Positions 57,209 to 64,000 of a DNA stretch of 64,000 bases are shown piece after piece. The DNA is from Bdellovibrionales bacterium CG12_big_fil_rev_8_21_14_0_65_38_15. GTDB taxonomy: Bacteria > Bdellovibrionota > Bacteriovoracia > Bacteriovoracales > Bacteriovoracaceae. The stretch lies in contig PCUW01000028.1 in the NCBI GenBank assembly GCA_002787775.1, positions 62,739 through 126,738 of the forward strand. Reading direction: 5' to 3'. Position 1 is the first letter of the stretch; every line of letters starts with the position of its first letter. The notes under the pieces are model-generated. The model was not told where the DNA came from. It made no database searches and saw nothing but the letters and a program-made list of their open reading frames with translations. The position numbers were made by a program, and so were the translations under genes.

Positions 57209-59209
57209 TTGAAAGACTGGATGACAATAGAAGAAACTGCTCAATATCTACAAATAGGAAAAACGGTTCTTTATGATATGGCCCGCGAGGGGAATATTCC
57301 GAGCAACAGAATTGGTGGAAAGTGGCTTTTTAATAAAAGTGACCTTGATATTTGGGTGAGATCAAATAAACCGATAGAAAAGTTTTTTACAGATACGACT
57401 GCCCATATTGAAGAAAATCTTCAATTGCGGGAACCACAAATTGAAGCTTATCAGGCTCTGTACAATTTTTTTCGACAAGGAAAAAAAACCGCAATTATGC
57501 AGATTCCAGTTGGCTGTGGAAAATCAGGCATAGCTGCAATTGCACCTTTTGGGATTTCCCATGGAAGGGTGCTGATTGTTGCACCTAACTTAACAATTAA
57601 AAATGGTTTATATGAGTCTTTGGATGTGACCAATAGGCAAAAGTGCTTTTGGCTTCAGCGTGGAGTTTTAAAGAAAGAGGATATGCTCGGTGGCCCCTTT
57701 GCTTGCACATTAGACACAGGAAATATTTCTGTGTGTGAAAAATCACATGTTATCGTTTCAAATGTTCACCAGTTTGCAACAAATCCTGAAAAATGGCTCA
57801 AGAAATTTCCAGCTGATTTTTTTGATTTAATTATTGTTGATGAAGCTCATCATTCTCCTGCGAACAGCTGGAAAATAGTTCTTGATCACTTCAAGGATGC
57901 AAAAATTGTAAACATGACGGCGACACCATTTAGAGGTGATAAACAAGAAATTGATGGGGAGCTTGTTTATCGGTACCCATTCAAGAAAGCTACTTTTAAT
58001 GGATATATAAAAAGAATAAAGGCTTCTTATGTCGCCCCCTCTGAACTTGAGTTTACAGCAAAGGGAGAGACTAAAGTATATAACCTAGAAGAAGTTCTGA
58101 AGATGAAGGAAAAGGATTGGTTCAGCCGTGGAATAGCACTTTCAGATGCTTGTAATCAATCAATTGTTGATAATAGTCTTGAAAAACTTGAACAACTTCG
58201 TGAAACGGGTACTCATCACCAGGTCATTGCGGTTGCTTGTTCTGTAGAGCATGGACGACGGATTAAGGCAATGTATGTGGCACGAGGCTTCAATGCAGAT
58301 CTAATCTATAGTCAATTAGATGAAGATAAAAAGAGCGATGTTATTCGTCGCCTTACTAGTGGAGAGCTAGATTGCATTGTACAAGTTCAAATGCTTGGTG
58401 AAGGATTTGATCATCCTAAGTTAAGTGTTGCCGCAATATTTAGACCATTTCGAACATTAGCTCCATACATTCAGTTTGTTGGAAGAATTATGCGTGTAAT
58501 TGTTCAAAATAGTCCCGGCCATCCTGATAATTACGGTCATATTGTTACTCATGCGGGAATGAACTTGGATCAGAGGCTAAAAGAATTTAAACAATTTGAA
58601 AATGATGATCAAAAATTTTGGGAAGGAGTTATAGGGGGAGAAGAACCAGAACCACCTTCTGATATTGCATCTGGAAAAAAACGAATGCGCTTGTCGGAGC
58701 CTGCATTTGCTAGTTATGAGATAGTGGATTCTCTAATAGAAGAGGAATTTACCTCCGCTGAAGATGAAGATATTATTCGTGAACTTGAGGTAAAATTAGA
58801 ATCTCTTGGATTAGACCCCTCAACAGCAAGGGGAATTGTTAAAAATAAGCAAAAGCAAATGAATATCGTTCCCGCAGCGGAACCATATCAAGTATTGCCT
58901 CAGAAAGAATGGGAAAGTCTACGAAAGGGACTTTCTGACAAAGTGAATAGGACTGCAAGCCTTTTACTTAATCGACTAGAGATATCGAGAGGTGGTAGAG
59001 AGCTTATAAATAACGGTGTATCGGCAACAAATAACTTTGTTGCTTGTGTTACTTTGATTAACAAAGAAATAAAAAAAAGAAATCCAAAAGAGCGTAAAGA
59101 ATGGTCTATTGATGAATTTAAAGATGCAGACAAGTCTTTGGAAGAGGTGCTTTCGACTTTAACCCGAACTTGGAAAGGAGTTTTAAGTGCTAAAAAAAAG
59201 AAGAGGTAA
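57209..59209 (+). CDS. excisionase-type HTH fused to SF2 (DEAD/DEAH) helicase
   Basis: A 666-residue protein from TTG 57209 (GAGGA 4 bases upstream); the frame is open back to a TTG at 57149, and ATG 57221 is also possible. The N-terminal about 50 residues are a MerR/excisionase-like winged helix (MTIEETAQYLQIGKTVLYDM, then IGGKWLFNKSDLDIWV). The rest is a superfamily 2 helicase: P-loop VGCGKSG, motif II VDEAHHSPA, motif III MTATPFRG, and motif VI QFVGRIMR, plus a C-terminal helical region of unknown role. The fusion suggests sequence-directed loading of a translocase. Probably a defence gene; partner unknown. Confidence 0.85.
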   Translation: MKDWMTIEETAQYLQIGKTVLYDMAREGNIPSNRIGGKWLFNKSDLDIWVRSNKPIEKFFTDTTAHIEENLQLREPQIEAYQALYNFFRQGKKTAIMQIPVGCGKSGIAAIAPFGISHGRVLIVAPNLTIKNGLYESLDVTNRQKCFWLQRGVLKKEDMLGGPFACTLDTGNISVCEKSHVIVSNVHQFATNPEKWLKKFPADFFDLIIVDEAHHSPANSWKIVLDHFKDAKIVNMTATPFRGDKQEIDGELVYRYPFKKATFNGYIKRIKASYVAPSELEFTAKGETKVYNLEEVLKMKEKDWFSRGIALSDACNQSIVDNSLEKLEQLRETGTHHQVIAVACSVEHGRRIKAMYVARGFNADLIYSQLDEDKKSDVIRRLTSGELDCIVQVQMLGEGFDHPKLSVAAIFRPFRTLAPYIQFVGRIMRVIVQNSPGHPDNYGHIVTHAGMNLDQRLKEFKQFENDDQKFWEGVIGGEEPEPPSDIASGKKRMRLSEPAFASYEIVDSLIEEEFTSAEDEDIIRELEVKLESLGLDPSTARGIVKNKQKQMNIVPAAEPYQVLPQKEWESLRKGLSDKVNRTASLLLNRLEISRGGRELINNGVSATNNFVACVTLINKEIKKRNPKERKEWSIDEFKDADKSLEEVLSTLTRTWKGVLSAKKKKR

Positions 59210-59462
59210 AATACCATCATTATTGTCATTTTCGACTGGTAAGCCTTACAAGGATACAACAAAAAAAGAAGCTAAGTGCAATAGGTGTAATTTAGTAATT
59301 CTAAAAGGAAAAACCTGTTTTAAAGTGCCAAAAAGATCAAATGGATTTACCAATGATAAAATTCATTGCTTGACCTGTGTTCAAGAAATTTTGCAGCAAA
59401 CACAAAAAGAAATAGATGAAGTTAAAGAAGAATTGCAAAATACTGAAGAGAGTGTGCTTTAG
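59187..59462 (+). CDS. small zinc-ribbon protein
   Basis: A 91-residue protein. Four cysteines in two pairs (KCNRCNLV and HCLTCVQE, separated by about 30 residues) would bind one zinc. The C-terminal part is an acidic helix. The GTG start has a perfect AAGGAG 6 bases upstream and overlaps the helicase 3' end by 23 bases, so the two are coupled and the product may act with the helicase. No family recognised. Confidence 0.75.
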   Translation: MLKKRRGKIPSLLSFSTGKPYKDTTKKEAKCNRCNLVILKGKTCFKVPKRSNGFTNDKIHCLTCVQEILQQTQKEIDEVKEELQNTEESVL

Positions 59463-59624
59463 ATCCAGAAAAAAGAACTCTGGCTTTGTTAGTAGTAATG
59501 AAAGCAGCTAATCTGACATTACTTCACTTTAAAGATTGTTTTAATGCCTCTTGTTTCGTAGATTTTTAATTCCCCAACTCCTTATGTCAAGTTCTCCAAA
59601 AGCAAATTAAAAAAAATCAAATAC

Positions 59625-59651
59625 AAAGTGTATTAAAAATGTATACACTTT
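59625..59651. promoter_or_regulatory. inverted-repeat operator candidate before the RHH gene
   Basis: AAAGTGTAT and ATACACTTT are perfect 9-bp arms separated by 9 bases, 35 bases upstream of the RHH gene start. This is typical of autorepression by a dimeric ribbon-helix-helix protein. The surrounding 223-base gap shows no other gene. Confidence 0.6.
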
Positions 59652-59685
59652 AATCTAAAATCATAAAAAATTTCAGGAATGAAAA

Positions 59686-59889
59686 ATGAAGAAAGCGGGA
59701 TACAAAAACCTAGATCAACTTCTTGTCGAAAATGAAGAGCGCGTTTCACTTTCGACAAGAGTTAAGAAAAACACCAAGTCCTTTCTTGACAGTGAGGCCA
59801 AAGCGAGACATTTGACAGTGTCATCACTGGCAGCAGCAATTCTTGATGACTATGCGAATACATTTTTGAAAAAAAAGAAAGGTAAGTAA
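59686..59889 (+). CDS. ribbon-helix-helix (CopG-like) DNA-binding protein
   Basis: A 67-residue protein. RVSLSTRVKKNTKSFLDSEAK is the beta-strand plus first helix, and HLTVSSLAAAILDDYA the second helix of an RHH fold; the tail is lysine-rich. It has a good ribosome-binding site (AGGA) and ends one base before the ATG of the restriction-modification gene. It may control that enzyme (inference). It also resembles antitoxins, but no toxin gene is beside it. Confidence 0.8.
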   Translation: MKKAGYKNLDQLLVENEERVSLSTRVKKNTKSFLDSEAKARHLTVSSLAAAILDDYANTFLKKKKGK

Positions 59890-59890
59890 A

Positions 59891-62800
59891 ATGACTAAGA
59901 AAATTAAAACGATCCACGATCTTCTAGAGCAATATACTGACTTAATTGTAAACCAAAGAGATAAGGGAACGAGCTTTGAAAGACTCATGAAAAGTTACCT
60001 TCAGTTGGACCCTCTTTATCAAGATCAATATAAAAATGTATTTATGTGGGGAGAATGGCCTCATCGTGCTTCAGGTCAGGATCATGGAATAGATTTAGTT
60101 GCAGAGGGCCATGATGGAGGATTTACTGCCATACAATGCAAGTTTTATTCATCAAGCTACCAAATTCAAAAAGGCGACATAGATTCATTTTTTACAGAGT
60201 CTGGAAAAACATTTTTAGTGGATGGAAAGAGAAAATCTTTTTCACAGCGAATAATAATCTCTACGTCTGATAATTGGAGTGCGCCCGCTGAAAAAGCACT
60301 TGATGGTCAAACAATTCCGGTAATTAGAGTACATGTCCGAGAGCTTGAAAAAAGTCCCATTGATTGGTCTAAGTTTTCTTTGGAAAAACCTGAAAGCTTA
60401 TCGCTTAAGGACAAAAAAAGACTTCGCCCACATCAAAAAGAAGCCATTGATAAAATTCTTAATGGGTATAAGGAGCATGATCGAGGAAAACTTATAATGG
60501 CCTGTGGTACAGGTAAGACTTTCACCTCTTTAAAATTGGCTGAAAATATCGCTCAAAATGGTGAAAAAATTTTATTCCTTGTCCCTTCAATTTCGCTCCT
60601 TTCTCAAACTTTAAGAGAGTGGACAGCAGAATCTGAAACACCTTTTCATGCTTTTTCTGTTTGTTCAGATAGTAAGGTAGGAAAGCACAGCGAAGATATA
60701 TCAAAGCATGATCTTGCAATACCCGCTTCAACAGATACAGCTTCTCTGTTAAAGGGTTTGGAAAAAGTAAAAAATGACAACAAAATGATTGTCATTTTTT
60801 CTACCTATCAATCAATTGATGTTATAAGCAAGGCACAAAAGAAAGGACTCGCAGAGTTTGATTTAATCATTTGTGATGAAGCACATAGAACAACGGGAGC
60901 AACTGCATCAGATAAAGAAGATTCACATTTTGTTAAGGTTCATGATCAAAAGTTTATTCAAGGAAAAAAACGTCTTTATATGACTGCCACACCAAGAATT
61001 TTTGGCGACTCAGTTAAAACAAAAGCGGGAGAGGTTGGTGCGGAACTTTACTCGATGGATGATGAGAATCTCTATGGACCAGAGTTCCATCGCTTAGGAT
61101 TTGGAAAAGCGGTCGGAGATGATTTATTAACCGATTATAAAGTTTTGGTGCTAGCAATTGATGAGGGAATTATTGACCCAAAATTTCAAAAGAGTTTTGC
61201 TAGCGAAAATGGAGAAATACCCCTGGAAGACATTGCAAAAATTATTGGGTGCTGGAATGGTCTTTCTAAGCGTCTTGTTGGTAAAGAAGCAGTTGTTGAA
61301 GATGGAAGGCCGATGAAAAGAGCTGTAGCCTTTACTCGAACAATAAAAGACTCAAAACAAATAGTTTCTTTGTTTGAAAATGTAGTTCATGAATATATTA
61401 AGAAATACCCAAACATACAAAATATTCTTAATTGTGAGTTGGGACATGTTGATGGCACATTCAATGTCTTAGATAGAAATGCAAAGCTTGATTGGTTAAA
61501 AGCAGAGTCTCCAGAAAATACGTGTCGGATACTAACAAATGCACGCTGTTTATCAGAAGGGGTCGATGTTCCGGCCCTTGATGCCGTATTGTTCCTTAAT
61601 CCAAGAGACTCGATGGTTGATGTCGTTCAATCGGTTGGCCGAATAATGAGAAAGGCAGAAGGAAAGAAATATGGCTATGTCATTCTTCCTATTGGTATTC
61701 CTGCCGGAGTGTCACCAGATGAAGCACTAAAAGATAATAAAAAATACAGAGTTGTTTGGCAGGTTCTACAAGCTTTACGTGCCCATGATGACCGTTTTGA
61801 TGCCGAGGTTAATAAAATTGACCTTAATAAGAATCGCTCAAATGTAATACAAGTTATAGGTGTTGGCGGGGGTGATTCTGGGGATGGATCAGAGGAAGGG
61901 GCGAAAGAGCGTCAGCCTACTCAGCTTGCACTTAATTTAAATGAAATAGAAGAATGGAAAGATGCGATATATGCCAAAATTGTTCTAAAATGTGGAACAA
62001 GGCCTTACTGGGAAAACTGGGCCGCTGACGTTGCAAAAATTGCAGAAAGACATACTGATCAAATAAAGAAAATACTTAAGTCTGATGATAAAAAAGCAAG
62101 AAAATCATTTGAAATTTTCCTTAATGGTATAAGAAAAAATCTAAATCCATCCATTAGCGAGATCGATGCAATAGAAATGCTTTCTCAGCAGTTGGTAACA
62201 AAGCCAGTTTTTGATGCTCTTTTTGAGCATTATAAATTTACAGAACTTAATCCAGTGTCTCAAACCATGCAGTCAGTTTTGAAAGTATTTGAAGACGCGA
62301 TAAGAAAAGAAGATGCAGAAATCCTAAAGGCATTTTATCAAAGCGTAAGAATGAGGGTAAAGGGAATTAATAATGCCGAAGCTCGCCAAAGAGTCATCAA
62401 GGAGCTGTATGATAGATTTTTCAACATTGCATTTAAGAAAATGGCTGATAGATTAGGCATAGTCTATACCCCGATTGAGGTTGTTGATTTCATCATAAGA
62501 AGTGTTGAAGATGTAATGCAGGGTGAGTTTGGAAAGAGCTTGTCCGATGAGGGGGTTCATATTCTTGATCCATTTACAGGAACAGGTACTTTCATTGTGC
62601 GATTACTGCAAAGTGGAATCATTAAGAAAAAAGACTTGGAAAGAAAGTTTAAAAATGAGCTACATGCGAATGAACTTGTCTTGCTCGCTTACTATATTGC
62701 AAGTGTGAACATTGAAGAAACTTATCACGATCTCATGGGTGACGATTACGTACCATTTGAAGGTGCGGTCTTAACGGATACGTTTCAACATACAGAGGGA

Positions 62801-64000
62801 GACGAGCAGGATTTATTGGAGGCAGCGCTTCCTAAAAATCATGAAAGAGCTGAAAATCAAAGAGAAAATGAAATTTCAGCCATAATAAGCAATCCTCCTT
62901 ATTCAATTGGGCAAAAAAATGAATCAGATAACAATCAAAATGTAACTTACGGAATATTAGATCAAAAGATTAGAGAAACATATGCAGAAGAATCGAGTGC
63001 TACGATGAAGAAAGGATTATATGCATCAGAAATCAGGGCACTACGTTGGGCGACAGACAGACTAGGGGATGAGGGGGTAATCGGTTTTGTAACCAATGGT
63101 AGCTTTATCGATTCAACGGCAACTGATGGCGTGAGAAAATCCTTGCTGAAAAACTTTTCAAAAATGTATATTTTCAATCTGAGAGGTAATCAACGAACAA
63201 AAGGAGAAAAATCCAAAGAAGAAGGTGGTAAAATTTTTGATTCCGGCAGTCGGTCGACTGTTGCTATAACTATACTTGTTAAAAAGAAAGAGCAAAAAGA
63301 GAAGAAGGTATTTTATTATGATATTGGAAAGTATCTTACAAGAAATGAAAAACTCAAAAGGATAAAAGAATTTGAAACAGTTAAGAATATTCCTTGGAAA
63401 AGTATAGTTCCGAACAAATACGGAGATTGGATAAATTCAAGAAACGAAGACTATAAAAAGTTTATACCCATGGGCCTAGAGAAAAGTAAAAGATCTGAAT
63501 CCATTTTCAACTTGTATACGCTGGGGGTTGCAACAAATCGAGATGCTTGGTGCGTGAATTTTTCTAGGGCTAATTTAGAAAAAAATATTATTAGACTTTT
63601 AACATTCTACAAAAGTGAGCAAGAGAGATTAAATGCCTTGACCGTAAAGGGAGGAGTGAAAAATGTTGATATTAGTGCATTTGTAAGCGCAGACAAAAAA
63701 GACAGCAGTTGGACTCATAACTTAAAAAAGTCACTTCAGGCCAATAAAAATATCTCCTTTAAAAAAGAATCACTTAGGCTTGTTAGTTATCGGCCATTTG
63801 TAAAAAGTTGGATGTATTTTAATAGGGATCTTAACGAAAGAGTTTTTTTATGTCCGAAATTGTTCCCAAATAAAGAATGTGAAAATCTTGTAATTGTAAT
63901 TACTGGCCGAGGAGAAAGTAAGGATTTTTCTTCTTTGATAACTTCAAATCTATCAGAGTTAAAATTACATTATAACAGCCAATGTTTTCCATTGTATTAT
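59891..64000 (+). CDS. type ISP-like restriction-modification enzyme (nuclease-helicase-methylase), C-terminus outside window
   Basis: An uninterrupted frame of 1,370 codons to the window edge. Domains in order: Mrr-like PD-(D/E)xK nuclease with GQDHGIDLVAEG (Asp68) and QCK (82-84); SF2 helicase with Walker A ACGTGKT (Lys209), DEAH (329-332), MTATPRIFG and QSVGRIMR; a helical linker; an N6-adenine methylase with DPFTGTGTF (from 893) and NPPYS (from 1001); then the start of a target-recognition region. This is the layout of LlaGI/LlaBIII single-chain enzymes that cut, translocate and methylate. Those proteins have about 1,570 residues, so roughly 200 may be missing here. Confidence 0.93.
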   Translation, partial: MTKKIKTIHDLLEQYTDLIVNQRDKGTSFERLMKSYLQLDPLYQDQYKNVFMWGEWPHRASGQDHGIDLVAEGHDGGFTAIQCKFYSSSYQIQKGDIDSFFTESGKTFLVDGKRKSFSQRIIISTSDNWSAPAEKALDGQTIPVIRVHVRELEKSPIDWSKFSLEKPESLSLKDKKRLRPHQKEAIDKILNGYKEHDRGKLIMACGTGKTFTSLKLAENIAQNGEKILFLVPSISLLSQTLREWTAESETPFHAFSVCSDSKVGKHSEDISKHDLAIPASTDTASLLKGLEKVKNDNKMIVIFSTYQSIDVISKAQKKGLAEFDLIICDEAHRTTGATASDKEDSHFVKVHDQKFIQGKKRLYMTATPRIFGDSVKTKAGEVGAELYSMDDENLYGPEFHRLGFGKAVGDDLLTDYKVLVLAIDEGIIDPKFQKSFASENGEIPLEDIAKIIGCWNGLSKRLVGKEAVVEDGRPMKRAVAFTRTIKDSKQIVSLFENVVHEYIKKYPNIQNILNCELGHVDGTFNVLDRNAKLDWLKAESPENTCRILTNARCLSEGVDVPALDAVLFLNPRDSMVDVVQSVGRIMRKAEGKKYGYVILPIGIPAGVSPDEALKDNKKYRVVWQVLQALRAHDDRFDAEVNKIDLNKNRSNVIQVIGVGGGDSGDGSEEGAKERQPTQLALNLNEIEEWKDAIYAKIVLKCGTRPYWENWAADVAKIAERHTDQIKKILKSDDKKARKSFEIFLNGIRKNLNPSISEIDAIEMLSQQLVTKPVFDALFEHYKFTELNPVSQTMQSVLKVFEDAIRKEDAEILKAFYQSVRMRVKGINNAEARQRVIKELYDRFFNIAFKKMADRLGIVYTPIEVVDFIIRSVEDVMQGEFGKSLSDEGVHILDPFTGTGTFIVRLLQSGIIKKKDLERKFKNELHANELVLLAYYIASVNIEETYHDLMGDDYVPFEGAVLTDTFQHTEGDEQDLLEAALPKNHERAENQRENEISAIISNPPYSIGQKNESDNNQNVTYGILDQKIRETYAEESSATMKKGLYASEIRALRWATDRLGDEGVIGFVTNGSFIDSTATDGVRKSLLKNFSKMYIFNLRGNQRTKGEKSKEEGGKIFDSGSRSTVAITILVKKKEQKEKKVFYYDIGKYLTRNEKLKRIKEFETVKNIPWKSIVPNKYGDWINSRNEDYKKFIPMGLEKSKRSESIFNLYTLGVATNRDAWCVNFSRANLEKNIIRLLTFYKSEQERLNALTVKGGVKNVDISAFVSADKKDSSWTHNLKKSLQANKNISFKKESLRLVSYRPFVKSWMYFNRDLNERVFLCPKLFPNKECENLVIVITGRGESKDFSSLITSNLSELKLHYNSQCFPLYY

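Larger units (their letters stand above)
56449..64000. mobile_element. accessory genomic island next to tRNA-Ser, right end outside window
   Basis: Core metabolic genes stop at the tRNA 3' end. What follows is an XRE regulator, an HTH-helicase fusion, a zinc-ribbon protein, an RHH protein and a restriction-modification enzyme, a typical defence cargo. No integrase, transposase or second copy of the tRNA 3' end is seen up to 64000, so the mobility claim rests on location and content. Confidence 0.5.

Noticed and set aside
59891-64000. short frames on both strands (60522-60731 minus, 62523-62708 plus, 62962-63177 minus)
   Set aside because: They fall inside the continuous frame of the restriction-modification enzyme, with no ribosome-binding site or recognisable product.
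56449-64000. integrated prophage
   Set aside because: No integrase, capsid, portal, terminase or lysis genes are visible; the contents are defence-type genes only.

Overview
The window is a chromosomal origin region from an AT-rich Gram-negative bacterium, most likely a member of the Bdellovibrionota (Bacteriovorax/Halobacteriovorax-like). That placement is an inference from protein character (bactofilin beside parAB, secreted Cys-rich and Ig/Kelch lipoproteins, GYF+TPR proteins, a split ATP synthase operon); no 16S gene is present.

Layout. Positions 1-9924 are on the minus strand: rpmH-rnpA-yidC-mnmE-mnmG-rsmG-parA-parB-bactofilin, followed by ATP synthase b', b and delta (delta runs off the left edge). 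Three parS-type palindromes sit in rsmG and at the start of mnmG. On the plus strand come dnaA, a 500-bp AT-rich spacer with DnaA boxes (probable oriC), dnaN, recF, gyrB, gyrA, a TPR lipoprotein, two AtpI/AtpZ-like proteins, and ATP synthase a and c. Next are a large Ig/Kelch lipoprotein gene split by a 14-bp tandem duplication, a secreted Cys-rich protein (minus), and the riboflavin operon ribD-ribE-ribBA-ribH. A minus-strand block follows: mfd, a parvulin, and a SurA-pdxA-uvrA-SPOUT methyltransferase chain. From 40341 there is a complex I membrane-arm operon, nuoAHJKLMN, without any peripheral-arm gene.

Main discovery candidate. Immediately after nuoN, with no break, lie seven tightly packed or overlapping genes for unannotated membrane proteins (48065-52971), then a GYF/TPR protein. 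Their order, relative sizes and estimated membrane-helix counts (3, 8, 5, 3, about 15, about 12, about 14) repeat those of nuoA-H-J-K-L-M-N. Scattered conserved motifs also line up by eye: a GIET glutamate helix and IKK...YST..G in the NuoL position, TNK in the NuoH position, and PG..WE in the NuoM position. I propose a diverged second ('shadow') complex I membrane arm, in which the quinone-site residues of NuoH are lost.

The right end is a genomic island downstream of two tandem tRNA-Ser genes. It holds an XRE regulator, an excisionase-type HTH fused to an SF2 helicase, a zinc-ribbon protein, a ribbon-helix-helix protein with an upstream inverted-repeat operator, and a giant single-chain type ISP-like restriction-modification enzyme (nuclease-helicase-methylase) that runs off the right edge. 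No integrase is visible.
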